A DNA stretch of 64,000 nt from Photobacterium piscicola (GTDB lineage Bacteria; Pseudomonadota; Gammaproteobacteria; Enterobacterales; Vibrionaceae): positions 62,001 through 126,000 of the forward strand of contig NZ_FUZI01000003.1 in NCBI RefSeq assembly GCF_900166965.1, written 5' to 3'. Every line of letters starts with the position of its first letter. The first letter of the stretch is position 1. Position numbers and translations under genes: made by a program. Below are positions 1 to 9,783 of this stretch, piece by piece. The notes below the pieces were generated by a model. That model ran no database searches, was not told the origin of the DNA, and saw only the letters and a program-made list of their open reading frames with translations.

Positions 1-983
1 ATTGGTGTCATACCGGACAACATGATGAATTAGCTATGCAAGCATTTAATATATTTAATATTAAACCTACTTATATATTATCGAGACCAGAAGGCAATAG
101 TGTGACGTCATTATTGTCAGGTTTAATGAATAATGTTCAGCAAATCCTTGAAATGATAAGCTATAAGGCAGTATTGGTTCATGGTGATACAGCAACGACA
201 TTAGCTGGAGCAAAAGCGGCATTTTATAATCAAATTCCTATTATTGCTCATGTTGAAGCTGGTTTACGTTCTGGTGATTTACGCCATCCATTTCCTGAAG
301 AATCAAATCGTATATTAGTCAGTAAGTTAGCAACAAAACATTATGCTCCAACATTATTAGCTTATGCTGCTCTTGTTTCTGAGGGAGTGCCTGCATCGAA
401 TATAATATTAACGGGTAATACCGTTGTTGATGCACAACTTTATTTATTAGAACAAGGGTTATTACCGAATGAAAAAAGCAATATTATTATTGTAACTGCG
501 CATAGACGTGAAAATTGGAATAATATTAAAATTATTTGTAATGCATTAATTAAACTATCAGAAATAAGACCTGATCTTATTTTTAAATTTGCTGTTCACC
601 CTAACCCTATTGTAAGAAATCAAGTAGAAGAGGCATTATTAGGTCAAGATAAAATACATATTATCGAATCATTAGACTATTTTGAATTACAAAAGTCATT
701 AGCATCCGCTAAGCTTGTTATTACAGATTCTGGTGGCATTCAAGAGGAAACGCCGACATACCGTATTCCTACTGTTGTTTTAAGAAAAACAACAGAACGA
801 CCAGAGGCGATTAATGAGGGTTTTTCTATTTTAGCTGGCGCTGAATGTGAGGAAGAAATAATTCAAGCATGTTTATTAATGTTAGATAAAACAATCTCTA
901 ATGAGATGAAAAACCCCTTTGGTGATGGTAAAGCATCATTAAAAATAGCTGATGATTTAGTGAGAATGCTTAATGTTTTTTGA
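1..983 (+). CDS. wecB: UDP-N-acetylglucosamine 2-epimerase (5' partial)
   Basis: Interconverts UDP-GlcNAc and UDP-ManNAc in the cytoplasm. The reading frame is open from base 3, where it begins with a TGQH-type motif, so the true start lies upstream of the window. Family motifs are visible: HGDTATT, HVEAGLRSGD followed by PFPEESNR, the GNTVVDA loop, TAHRRENW, and SDSGGIQEE near the C-terminus. The stop overlaps the nfrB start by 11 nt, so the two are almost certainly co-transcribed. In E. coli the NfrAB surface glycan needs WecB-made UDP-ManNAc; here the epimerase sits in the nfr operon, so I infer a dedicated copy rather than the enterobacterial common antigen enzyme. The assignment is firm; the pathway role is inference. 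Confidence 0.9.
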   Translation, partial: WCHTGQHDELAMQAFNIFNIKPTYILSRPEGNSVTSLLSGLMNNVQQILEMISYKAVLVHGDTATTLAGAKAAFYNQIPIIAHVEAGLRSGDLRHPFPEESNRILVSKLATKHYAPTLLAYAALVSEGVPASNIILTGNTVVDAQLYLLEQGLLPNEKSNIIIVTAHRRENWNNIKIICNALIKLSEIRPDLIFKFAVHPNPIVRNQVEEALLGQDKIHIIESLDYFELQKSLASAKLVITDSGGIQEETPTYRIPTVVLRKTTERPEAINEGFSILAGAECEEEIIQACLLMLDKTISNEMKNPFGDGKASLKIADDLVRMLNVF

Positions 984-3174
984 TCTATTTATAAATTACT
1001 TGTATGTCCTTAAGTATATATCGTTAGTTCTGATGTTTGTTCTTGCTATTTTTGGCATTGATGATCTGTTTATTGATATTTATTTTTGGACCAGAAAATT
1101 GTGGCGTAGAGTCACGGTATATCGCCGTCATGATCATATGGACGCGGATGAATTACTGGTTAAATCCGAACAACCTATCGCTATTATGGTACCTGCGTGG
1201 CAAGAGCATGGGGTTATTGATAAAATGGCCCATTTAGCTGCAACTGGTTTAGACTATGAAAACTATCAAATTTTTGTAGGCACTTACCCGAATGATCCAC
1301 AAACACAAGCCGATGTCGATAATGTTTGTGCGCAATTTTCACATGTGCATAAAGTTGTTTGTGCTCAGCCCGGTCCAACAAGCAAAGCTGATTGTCTGAA
1401 TAATATTATTGCCTCAATTATTGAGTTTGAAAAGAAGGCTAAAATAGAATTTGCAGGCTTTGTTTTACATGATTCAGAAGATGTTATTTCAGCCTTAGAA
1501 CTGCGTTTATTTAATCATTTATTACCACGAAAAGATCTTATTCAATTACCTGTTTATCCTTATGCACGTAAATGGTATCAAATGACGCCTGCTCACTATG
1601 TAGATGAATTCGCAGAATTACATGGTAAAGACGTTATTGTACGTGAGTCGCTAGCTGGGCAAGTACCTAGCGCGGGGGTTGGTACATGCTTTAGTCGTCA
1701 GGCTATTTTACGTTTATCCGTAGAGGGTGATGGTCTGCCGTTTGATGTGCAATCTTTAACAGAAGATTACGATATTGGTTTTCGTTTAAAGCAGTGGGGA
1801 ATGGAAGAAATTTTCGTGCGTTTTCCTGTTATGGGAAAAGATCATGTGACATTACGTGAATCTCATATCGGTGTATCAAAGCGCGAAGGAAGTGTTGTAT
1901 GCGTACGTGAATATTTTCCAACCACTTTTAACACCGCCGTACGACAAAAAACACGTTGGATCATCGGCATCGTTTTTCAGGGAATGAAAAACCATAAATG
2001 GACTAAAGATTGGAAAATTAATTACTTTTTGTGGCGTGATCGCCGTGGAGCGATGAGTAACCTTGGCGGATTTTTAGCTATGTTACTTTTATTTCAGATG
2101 GTTGCATTAACGCTATACAGTACATTGGTCCCTGATAGCTATCACTTTTTATCATTATTAAGTGATGATCCTATGGTCAAAGTATTGCTCTATATTAATT
2201 TTATTTTATTTTTTAATCGTACATTCCAACGGGCTTTCTTTGTCACTCAGTATTATGGTTTCTGGCAAGGATTCTTGTCATTTCCACGGATGGTATGGGG
2301 CAATATTATTAACTTTTTTGCTAATGTTCGCGCGATCCGTCAGGTTGTAGAACAAGGCGACCCTCGTCGTGTTGCTTGGGATAAAACTACTCATGATTTT
2401 CCTATCGTTGATGACACCATTCGCCGTATACCGTTAGGTCAGATACTAATAGAAAAAGGGCAGATCACTGAAAAGCAATTAGAACAAGCGTTGGTGACTA
2501 AACCGACGAATATGCTTTTTGGTACACATTTGGTATTAAAACATTATGTCACTAATGAAAAATTAAGTGCGGCAATTGCAGTTCAGGTTGATGCCGAGTA
2601 TCAAGCTTGTGATCCTTTTGAATTAGATCCTCGTACCATCGAGCGATTGCCTAAAATGTTAGCGTTAAAATATTCAGTCTTGCCCATTAAGTATGACAAT
2701 GGAACACTTATTTTAGGCTGTAATAAACGTCTAAATCCAGTTGCAATCAATGTTATTAAGCGCCAGTTACAGTGTGAAGTGTCTTGGGTCATTATTACCA
2801 ATGGTGCTGTTATGTTGGGATTACGCTATTGGTATTTTGATCAGCAAGAGACTAATCCATCAATGAAATTAGACCAAGTGGTGGCAGAGAAACAACTTCC
2901 TTTATCTGAACGTCAGTATGTTATAGATCAATATTATGCTTCTCGTATGCAGTTGGGTGACTATTTGTTAGCGTTAAAACTGATAGAACCAACCGTACTA
3001 AATCAAGCAGTGTTAGCATTTGCTCGTACATCAGATATTAGGTTTGGTGACTTTTTAGTTTCTCAGCAATATGTTTCATCAGCGTCTATTAGTGCTGCGA
3101 TGGAATTAAAAACCAAGCAGGAAATCAGTATTAGTCAACTGATACAAGCACAAGGAGCTGGTTTAGGTGAATAA
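973..3174 (+). CDS. nfrB: NfrB-like c-di-GMP-gated glycosyltransferase (phage N4 adsorption protein B family)
   Basis: Inner-membrane family 2 glycosyltransferase that would polymerise or export a ManNAc-containing surface glycan. The N-terminus has a membrane segment (about residues 10-38). The GT2 domain shows a DSEDV metal-site motif near 169, TEDYDIGFRL near 262 and the QKTRW motif near 324, with further membrane segments at about 365-440. The C-terminus holds two MshEN-like c-di-GMP-binding repeats (about 485-535, IPLGQILIEKGQIT, and 655-712, MQLGDYLLALKLIE). The length of 733 residues is close to E. coli NfrB. It overlaps both neighbours (11 nt with the epimerase, 8 nt with nfrA). In E. 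coli NfrB the MshEN domain binds c-di-GMP; activation here is inferred from the motif. Confidence 0.88.
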   Translation: MFFDLFINYLYVLKYISLVLMFVLAIFGIDDLFIDIYFWTRKLWRRVTVYRRHDHMDADELLVKSEQPIAIMVPAWQEHGVIDKMAHLAATGLDYENYQIFVGTYPNDPQTQADVDNVCAQFSHVHKVVCAQPGPTSKADCLNNIIASIIEFEKKAKIEFAGFVLHDSEDVISALELRLFNHLLPRKDLIQLPVYPYARKWYQMTPAHYVDEFAELHGKDVIVRESLAGQVPSAGVGTCFSRQAILRLSVEGDGLPFDVQSLTEDYDIGFRLKQWGMEEIFVRFPVMGKDHVTLRESHIGVSKREGSVVCVREYFPTTFNTAVRQKTRWIIGIVFQGMKNHKWTKDWKINYFLWRDRRGAMSNLGGFLAMLLLFQMVALTLYSTLVPDSYHFLSLLSDDPMVKVLLYINFILFFNRTFQRAFFVTQYYGFWQGFLSFPRMVWGNIINFFANVRAIRQVVEQGDPRRVAWDKTTHDFPIVDDTIRRIPLGQILIEKGQITEKQLEQALVTKPTNMLFGTHLVLKHYVTNEKLSAAIAVQVDAEYQACDPFELDPRTIERLPKMLALKYSVLPIKYDNGTLILGCNKRLNPVAINVIKRQLQCEVSWVIITNGAVMLGLRYWYFDQQETNPSMKLDQVVAEKQLPLSERQYVIDQYYASRMQLGDYLLALKLIEPTVLNQAVLAFARTSDIRFGDFLVSQQYVSSASISAAMELKTKQEISISQLIQAQGAGLGE

Positions 3175-6100
3175 TAAATTACACAGTTTATCTTTATGTT
3201 TGCTAATGGCATCAACTGTGACGTTTGCCGATGATGATAAAGCACTAAATATTAGTAAGGGTATGACGGAATATCAACATTTCGCTACTTATCCTTTTAT
3301 TGATAAAGCAATGCGTGATGAAAAGAATGGCCAGTACAAGGAAGCATTTACTGAATTAGAGCATGCGTTAAAAAAAGCACCAGAGAACCATGAATTATTA
3401 AAATATGGCATTGAATTATCGATAAAAATGGATGATTACCAACTGATGGAGCCTTGGCTTGAAAAATTACCATTAGTACAACGAAATGCTTTAAGTGTAC
3501 ATTTAAAGCTAACGCAGCTTAATCACCCTAAGTTAATGACTTACTTTGAATTACATCAGTTATTAGAAGGGCTATCACTACACGATCAAGAATTAGGTTA
3601 TCAAACCTTATTTTATGCGAATTTGCATCATTATGGTGCTAAGAAAACGCTGGCTTGGAGTCAGTCAATTCCCTTTAATCTTAAAGTAAAATCAGCGATA
3701 GCACCTGAAGCACAACTTGCTTTTTCTCAGAAAGATTACGCTGGGACTATTGATGCTTTGGCTCATTTAGCTCAAATCGATAAGCTTTCTGGGGATGATC
3801 GTTACATGCTTGCGCTTTCCTATTTGAAACTTGGGCAAATTAAGCCTGCGTTAGCATTAGCGAATACTGATCCTAATAGTCATACTTCGAATCGAATATT
3901 AACTGAATATGCTTTCCATCTACTTGGTCTGAAAGATTATGTTAAAGCGATGACTGTATTTAGTGATCTTGAAAAAAACAAAGGGCTAAATGCAGAAGCT
4001 TCCGTTGCTTATCAGGATCTGAAAAAATTAACAACCGAGCAAATAGCCCAGAAAGCAGCGCTTGAATATACACCGTGTACTCAAGAAGTGGTTGAGGCCT
4101 TACCAAATAAACACCAAGCCAGAATATTACTCGCAGGTTGTGATCCTACAACCCATTCTGCGCAATGGCTTAATTTGGCTGAAGCGAGTAATGCGATAAA
4201 CTTATTAGAAAAAACATCATTTTCTAATCATCGCCTAGCGCAAAAAAGAATTAATATTTTAGTAAATAGTTATGTAAAAACAAATAACTGGAAAGCGATA
4301 GCACGGTTATCAAAACAACTGCAACAACCATCTCAATTACCTGTTCTTGCTACGAGTTATGACAAGCTTAAGCAATACCCACAAGCGGCAACAATTTGGC
4401 TTAAATTATATCAGCAGCAAGGGAAAATTAGCCTGTTGAAATCGGCTCTTTATGCGTTATCAAAGACTAACAATCATAATGAGATGAGCCAGTTGTTATC
4501 TAGCTTATTGAAACAAAACAGTGTTGCATTACGGTATTCTGCGATTACTGGTGCATTTGTTGATGACTTTTATGCAGCAAGCGATGCTTATTCACTGACA
4601 CAAGTTAGACAATTAAATCATTATCTTTCAATGAGTAAACAAATAAAGAGCGATTACTGGGTAAATACCAACCAATGTAACGATGTAATCAATACAGATC
4701 TTAGTGCTCAGCGCCCATTCGCTATTATGGCTGTTGCTCAATGTAAAGCTGAAACAAATAAGCAGCAAGCTATCACGATGGTTGAAGCGATTGAACCTAA
4801 AGGGATCATGGAACAATTGCTATTAGGCTCTTGGTATGCAGATATTAATAATAATCAACAAGCCGTTGCATATTGGCAATCAGTTCCTCAACAGCAATTA
4901 AATGATTATCAATTTCATCAGTATATTAATAGTTTATTAGATCTTAAATTATTACAACAAGCGCAAAGTTTATGGCGTCAGCGTTCTATTAATAGTTCGC
5001 AGTGGCAGCGCATTGATGGCAGTAGGATTGCTCTAGGTTTAGGTAATGTAGCCGAAGCCGAACGTTTACTGACACAAGCGCATGATCCTTTTAAAAAAGA
5101 GCCAGAAGCGATCGCATTGTTTCATGTCTACCAACAGACCCAGCAAACAGCAAAGGTCACCTCAGTTTATAACCAGATTCAGGCTCGATATGGTGCCAAT
5201 AATCAGTTAACGCAAGAATATGCATTTTATTTGAGTCGACATCAGCCCCAGCAAGCTGCGTATGTTATGCAACGCTTGTTTGAACAACCAAACTATCAAC
5301 CTAATGTCTTTATATTGACCGCATATGGGGATGTACTCGCTAAATTAGACCATAATAAGCAAGCTAAAATACGTTATCAGCAAGCGATAGATTTGCTATT
5401 GGAAGACAAGAAACCATTAACTGAAACAGAGAAAAAATTGCAGCATTATCTTCAAGATTCACATCGTAATGTGTATCAGGGCTGGGCTTTTTCTGTCGCT
5501 GGATGGGTTGGTCAAAATGCAAGTAGTCGCTCGTCGTTAATTACCGGTCAAACGGGGGATTATTACCAACAACTTGAAGCTAAATACTATTTTAATGAAG
5601 ACCAATGGCGATTACCGCGGTCTGCTTTATATATAAATTATGGTTACAGTACCAACTTTACTGATACCGTATCTGTTGGTGGCGATCAGCAAAATTATGG
5701 TAAAGGATTTAATGATGCAGTTGAGATTGGTCTGGAATGGAAACCATTAAAAGAATATACGGTATTTATTCGCGGCGGCTTAAAATCACAGAAAACCATG
5801 AATGATTATCAAGTAAATCCATATTTAACTATTCGTGGCGATCTACTTGCCAATGATGCATGGAGTAAGGCGTGGAAATATGATCAACAGCAATGGTGGT
5901 TTCAACAATTATATGCCGAAGGGGTTGCCAACCTTGCTCATATTGATAATTTATCATTCTTTGGTCGTTATGATTTAGGCCGTGTTGTTAAAGTTTCTGA
6001 TAACCATAAGCAGCGTATTGTCCCCTATGGTTTTATGCAATATAGCTACTCTTCATATGATGCAGAAGAGACATTAAATATCAAAACAACAGATAACGAT

Positions 6101-6268
6101 GTGCGTTATGGATTAGGCGTGCTGTGGTTAAGCGAATGGATGAGTAACCATTATGATGGATATAAACTCATATCCGAATTGGGGATGGAATGGCAGTATG
6201 TAGGGCAAAGCAGTACCGCAAAAGAGGGCGACAATGCCTTTTTATTACGCTATGCATTGTATTACTGA
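3167..6268 (+). CDS. nfrA: NfrA-like outer membrane protein (phage N4 receptor A family)
   Basis: Partner of NfrB that carries the glycan across the periplasm and outer membrane; its E. coli homologue is the phage N4 receptor. It begins with GTG at 3167, inside the end of nfrB, with AAGGAG at 3152-3157 as ribosome binding site. A signal peptide (MNNKLHSLSLCLLMASTVTFA) is followed by many TPR-like helical repeats over roughly residues 35-760. The last roughly 270 residues alternate aromatic and polar positions (GLEWKPLKEYTVFIRGGLKS, YGLGVLWLSEW) as in a beta-barrel and match the NfrA C-terminal domain in character. The final residues are aromatic (ALYY), as expected for an outer membrane barrel. 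1033 residues, similar to the family. Confident from context plus architecture. Confidence 0.85.
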   Translation: MNNKLHSLSLCLLMASTVTFADDDKALNISKGMTEYQHFATYPFIDKAMRDEKNGQYKEAFTELEHALKKAPENHELLKYGIELSIKMDDYQLMEPWLEKLPLVQRNALSVHLKLTQLNHPKLMTYFELHQLLEGLSLHDQELGYQTLFYANLHHYGAKKTLAWSQSIPFNLKVKSAIAPEAQLAFSQKDYAGTIDALAHLAQIDKLSGDDRYMLALSYLKLGQIKPALALANTDPNSHTSNRILTEYAFHLLGLKDYVKAMTVFSDLEKNKGLNAEASVAYQDLKKLTTEQIAQKAALEYTPCTQEVVEALPNKHQARILLAGCDPTTHSAQWLNLAEASNAINLLEKTSFSNHRLAQKRINILVNSYVKTNNWKAIARLSKQLQQPSQLPVLATSYDKLKQYPQAATIWLKLYQQQGKISLLKSALYALSKTNNHNEMSQLLSSLLKQNSVALRYSAITGAFVDDFYAASDAYSLTQVRQLNHYLSMSKQIKSDYWVNTNQCNDVINTDLSAQRPFAIMAVAQCKAETNKQQAITMVEAIEPKGIMEQLLLGSWYADINNNQQAVAYWQSVPQQQLNDYQFHQYINSLLDLKLLQQAQSLWRQRSINSSQWQRIDGSRIALGLGNVAEAERLLTQAHDPFKKEPEAIALFHVYQQTQQTAKVTSVYNQIQARYGANNQLTQEYAFYLSRHQPQQAAYVMQRLFEQPNYQPNVFILTAYGDVLAKLDHNKQAKIRYQQAIDLLLEDKKPLTETEKKLQHYLQDSHRNVYQGWAFSVAGWVGQNASSRSSLITGQTGDYYQQLEAKYYFNEDQWRLPRSALYINYGYSTNFTDTVSVGGDQQNYGKGFNDAVEIGLEWKPLKEYTVFIRGGLKSQKTMNDYQVNPYLTIRGDLLANDAWSKAWKYDQQQWWFQQLYAEGVANLAHIDNLSFFGRYDLGRVVKVSDNHKQRIVPYGFMQYSYSSYDAEETLNIKTTDNDVRYGLGVLWLSEWMSNHYDGYKLISELGMEWQYVGQSSTAKEGDNAFLLRYALYY

Positions 6269-7113
6269 TTATTACTGGTTGTTATTTAACTAAACCAAAG
6301 GCTGATGTTGGATTTCTGTATCAGCCTTTGAATCGTGATAAACCAATAACAATGCAGGAATGGAAAACGTTGCTGGTTGATATTCAACAGCAACGTATGA
6401 ATTTGTTGCTGATTCAGTGGTCGCAGTATGGCACAGAAAAATTTGATGGTACAAAGGGCTGGCTAGCAAAACGTATTGAAGCATGGTTTGCTCAAGGCGG
6501 AACGGTGTGGTTTGGCTTGTATTCAGATCCAACGTATTTTAAACGCATTCATACGCAATCATTGTCGCAACAAGCGGATTATTTGAATCATTATTTTGTT
6601 GAGCTTGAAAAAACATATCAGCGCTGGAAGCCATGGATAACTCAGCATTCAGCATCGATTAAAGGCTTTTATTTGCCGCTTGAGTTGAGTGATTATGATT
6701 TTCCAACATTGCAACAGCGACAGCAACTCACTGTATTATTAGCTAAACAAGTACATAACTATAATAAACCACTGATGGTAAGTTTATATTTATCTGCCAC
6801 TATTGATGCACCAGCTATTGTTCAGTGGGTTGAGCAGTTAACAGAGGCCGGTATTAAAGTGATCGTGCAAGATGGGCATGGTACGCAAGCCTTAACTGAG
6901 AAGGTGAGGCAACAATACCTGTCATTATTACCCTCAGAAAGTGGCATTATTAGAGAAATTTTTAAACAATCTTCAGCAACGCCTTTTGTCGCTCAACGAT
7001 TGCCATTATCTTATTATCAACAAGTGACGCAACAAGTAATAAACAGGGATACCTACTATTTTTCATTAAGGTATGCCCCATTTAGTCAGGGCGTATTAAA
7101 GCTTACTGATTAG
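6190..7113 (+). CDS. DUF4434-like lipoprotein, fourth gene of the nfr operon
   Basis: The N-terminus is basic (RKRGR), then hydrophobic (FITLCIVLLIITGC), giving a lipobox with predicted lipidated Cys near residue 31. The body resembles DUF4434 proteins, which have a TIM-barrel glycoside-hydrolase-like fold: an N-terminal QWSQYG strand motif, GFYLPLELSDYDF in the middle, and a C-terminal repeat of substrate-cleft-like strands. The ATG at 6190 lies 79 nt inside nfrA in another frame. No later ATG, GTG or TTG precedes the signal sequence, and GGGATGGA just upstream can serve as ribosome binding site. I infer a periplasmic-face lipoprotein that trims or binds the glycan made by NfrB. The enzyme activity is not established. 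Confidence 0.65.
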   Translation: MAVCRAKQYRKRGRQCLFITLCIVLLIITGCYLTKPKADVGFLYQPLNRDKPITMQEWKTLLVDIQQQRMNLLLIQWSQYGTEKFDGTKGWLAKRIEAWFAQGGTVWFGLYSDPTYFKRIHTQSLSQQADYLNHYFVELEKTYQRWKPWITQHSASIKGFYLPLELSDYDFPTLQQRQQLTVLLAKQVHNYNKPLMVSLYLSATIDAPAIVQWVEQLTEAGIKVIVQDGHGTQALTEKVRQQYLSLLPSESGIIREIFKQSSATPFVAQRLPLSYYQQVTQQVINRDTYYFSLRYAPFSQGVLKLTD

Positions 7114-7119
7114 TTATCG

Positions 7120-8247
7120 TTAATCCGCAGGATAAATCGCACCTAATTGGGCTAAACGACTAGCGCCAGTCACTTCTGGTAAATTACCTGATTGATGGTG
7201 CATAGTGCGATATGCAAGCCATGCAAATGCCATTGCTTCCATGTTATCAATATCTACACCACGATCTGCGGTTGTCATAACCTGCCAACTTGGTAGCAAT
7301 TCTGCCAGTCGTTGCATTAAAATCGGGTTATGAGCACCGCCGCCACAGACTAATAGTTCATTTGGCGTAACGGCAGGGGTGAGGCCTGTTTTTTTGACAT
7401 CATTTGCAATAGTTTGCGCGGTATATTCAGTGAGTGTTGCTTGAATATCACAAGCAGAGAGTTGCAGTTCTGCAATCGTTGGTTCGGCTAAATAGTGTTC
7501 TAACCATGGCAGGTTAAATAACTCTCGACCAGTACTTTTAGGCGCGGGTAGTTGTAAATACGGCTCAGACAATAAGCGGGTTAATAACACTGAGCTTACC
7601 GTACCTAAGCGGGCCCAATTACCGTTCTCATCATAACTTTTTTGCTGGTGGAGGTTGATCCACGCATCCATCAACATATTACCAGGACCAGTATCAAAGC
7701 CTGTCACTGCTTTATTAGGCTCTAAGACAGTAATATTAGCAATACCGCCAATATTTAAAATAACTCGAGTACATTGGGTTGAGCTAAATAGTTGTTGATG
7801 AAAAGCGGGAACTAGCGGTGCACCTTGACCACCAAATGCCATGTCTTTACGACGAAAATCAGCAACGGTAGTAATGCCTGTTTTGGCGGCAATAATATTG
7901 GCATCACCAATTTGCATTGTAAACGCATATTCTGTGTGGGGAGAATGAAAGACGGTTTGACCGTGGCTACCGATAGCGGTGATATCTGTAGCATCTGTTT
8001 GGGTTTTATTCAGCAGTGCTAATACAGCATCAGCAAAAAGATGACCTAAACGGTGGTCTAGTTCACCTAATGTTTGTAAATTTGTTGGTTGGCCTAAACA
8101 GATATCTAACAATGATTGTTTGAGATTATTACCCATAGCAAAGGGATGCGAACCAAGTAATCGAATATTATTGTTGTCAATTTCTACGAGAACAGCATCA
8201 ACGCCATCCATGCTCGTCCCTGACATTAAACCAATATATTTTTCCAT
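7120..8247 (-). CDS. anmK: Anhydro-N-acetylmuramic acid kinase
   Basis: Phosphorylates and hydrolyses 1,6-anhydro-MurNAc to MurNAc-6-phosphate in peptidoglycan recycling (cytoplasm). The N-terminal GLMSGTSMDGVDAVL signature, NIGGIANITVL, GFDTGPGNMLMDAW and the C-terminal CGGGAHNP are all present. The ATG at 8247 is preferred over an upstream in-frame GTG at 8259 because GGA sits 7 nt before the ATG and homologues begin shortly before the MSGTS motif. It is convergent with the nfr operon, with only 6 nt between the stop codons and no room for a separate terminator. Confidence 0.95.
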   Translation of the reverse strand: MEKYIGLMSGTSMDGVDAVLVEIDNNNIRLLGSHPFAMGNNLKQSLLDICLGQPTNLQTLGELDHRLGHLFADAVLALLNKTQTDATDITAIGSHGQTVFHSPHTEYAFTMQIGDANIIAAKTGITTVADFRRKDMAFGGQGAPLVPAFHQQLFSSTQCTRVILNIGGIANITVLEPNKAVTGFDTGPGNMLMDAWINLHQQKSYDENGNWARLGTVSSVLLTRLLSEPYLQLPAPKSTGRELFNLPWLEHYLAEPTIAELQLSACDIQATLTEYTAQTIANDVKKTGLTPAVTPNELLVCGGGAHNPILMQRLAELLPSWQVMTTADRGVDIDNMEAMAFAWLAYRTMHHQSGNLPEVTGASRLAQLGAIYPAD

Positions 8248-8397
8248 CGCTGTTCCCACTGTATTTCAATTTAACGGCTGCTGTTTATCATGGCCGTTAA
8301 GCAGTTAATTATACTGTTCGAAGTATAAACTATACCGTCACTCTAATCAGAAGTGACTGAGAAATAAAGTAGCGATGGAATATTTACGTTAATTGTT

Positions 8398-8718
8398 TTA
8401 ATGCATGACACTACGAGAAGCGGCAAGACTATTAGCCCCTTGCTGTTGAACGACGTTGTTCATTTTATTCGCAAACTCAGCTAATTCGAGGCTCACTGCT
8501 GAACTGGCGATCATTGCATCATCAAGATCGAAAATTTCAATCATATGACCTATCGTACCGTCATCATAAGTGCCAGAAACAAAATGAATGGCAGTATCGG
8601 TTAGAATTGAACGACCATATGTATTCTCGACTAAACGCATCCAGTGGATTAATTCATCATGATTTTCTATGATTTTTGAGTGCATAAACACTGATCCTTT
8701 TGCATTGGAGGCATACAT
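8398..8718 (-). CDS. Hypothetical protein
   Basis: Not recognised. The frame stays open upstream to an ATG at 8841, but that N-terminal extension is low quality and contains a perfect TTGACA -35-like element. An internal start at 8718 (MYASNAKGS, 106 residues) is therefore more plausible. A small hairpin (GGAC-AATCG-GTCC) lies just before it. The product is soluble and mixed alpha/beta, with an acidic stretch YDDGTIGHMIEIFDLDD. It lies between anmK and a LysR gene on the same strand and looks monocistronic. No function is proposed and the start is uncertain. Confidence 0.5.
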   Translation of the reverse strand: MYASNAKGSVFMHSKIIENHDELIHWMRLVENTYGRSILTDTAIHFVSGTYDDGTIGHMIEIFDLDDAMIASSAVSLELAEFANKMNNVVQQQGANSLAASRSVMH

Positions 8719-8871
8719 TGAGAGGACCGATTGTCCTTTATTTTGTGATGGCCTTTTATGCACTAAGTGTATCAGTTCAGTGAAAATGATAACTTTAGCG
8801 TTACTACAAAAATAAGTGTCAAAAAAAACAAAAAGTGACAAAAACGCACATTTTCTTATTTAATCAATGAT

Positions 8872-9783
8872 TTACGAGTTAAAATTTGCTGTTATGTAGT
8901 CAATAAATGCTCTTAGTCGGGCGGGCATAAATTTAGTTTGGGCGTATTGCAGCGCAATATCACCATGATAATTACCGCGTATCGTCCATGCAGGTAATAC
9001 TTGAATAACCGCACCTTCGAGCAAAGCATCTTTAATCACAAAATCAGGGAAGATACCAATCCCTAAGTTATCTTTTACACCATTAAGTCGCATTTGAGAG
9101 TGATTAACCGCATAACGACCACTTACGGTAACGCGATGGCGTGTATGTTGTTGTTCAAAATCCCAAATATTGTCTGTATTAGTTTCCCCTAAATACAAAC
9201 AATCATGATGAATAAGATCTAATGGCGTTTGGGGTGTGCCACGTTGTGCTAAGTATTCAGGACTGGCACATAGCATTAGATCAACTTTACCTATTTGTTT
9301 TAAGACTAAATCCTCACTTGGCTTTTCAGTTAGTCTAAATACCACATCAATCCCTTCTTTTATAATATCAATATCACCATCACGGGCTTTAAGCTTTAAT
9401 TGAATATCAGGGTATTGAGTTAAAAATGGCGTCACTAATGGCTGTAATACTATCGATAGAAATGCTTTGGGTGCAGCAACTGTTATCATACCGGCAGGCA
9501 CAATCGGCTCTGAATGGGAGATTTCAATCGCTTGTTTTGCGGCATCAAACATCGCTGTACATTGACTATAAATGCGTTTACCAGACTCACTGATGACCAA
9601 GGTTCGAGTCGTACGTTCTAATAATTTAACGGAAAGCGCGCTCTCTAAGCGTGATATCTGTTTACTTAATGCAGAAGGGGTGACATTGAGCTTTTTGGCA
9701 GCCGAGGTATAGCTGCCTTCATCAACGACGACAATAAACACAGCCAGATCTGGCATTAGTGCGATTAGCTTATTAGTTTCCAT
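8872..9783 (-). CDS. LysR family transcriptional regulator
   Basis: Standard 303-residue LysR protein. The N-terminal winged helix-turn-helix spans about residues 10-68 (SYTSAAKKLNVTPSALSKQISRLE, shown in part), and the effector-binding domain follows from about 95 (MITVAAPKAF). It is transcribed away from kbl-tdh with a 289 nt shared intergenic region, so control of threonine catabolism is possible but unproven. The effector is unknown. It belongs to the CrgA/AaeR-type group of LysR proteins by general pattern only. Confidence 0.9.
   Translation of the reverse strand: METNKLIALMPDLAVFIVVVDEGSYTSAAKKLNVTPSALSKQISRLESALSVKLLERTTRTLVISESGKRIYSQCTAMFDAAKQAIEISHSEPIVPAGMITVAAPKAFLSIVLQPLVTPFLTQYPDIQLKLKARDGDIDIIKEGIDVVFRLTEKPSEDLVLKQIGKVDLMLCASPEYLAQRGTPQTPLDLIHHDCLYLGETNTDNIWDFEQQHTRHRVTVSGRYAVNHSQMRLNGVKDNLGIGIFPDFVIKDALLEGAVIQVLPAWTIRGNYHGDIALQYAQTKFMPARLRAFIDYITANFNS

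Noticed and set aside
8719-8841. N-terminal extension of the 8398 gene from ATG 8841
   Set aside because: A promoter-like TTGACA lies within it and the residues are not conserved-looking; the start at 8718 is preferred although its ribosome binding site is weak.
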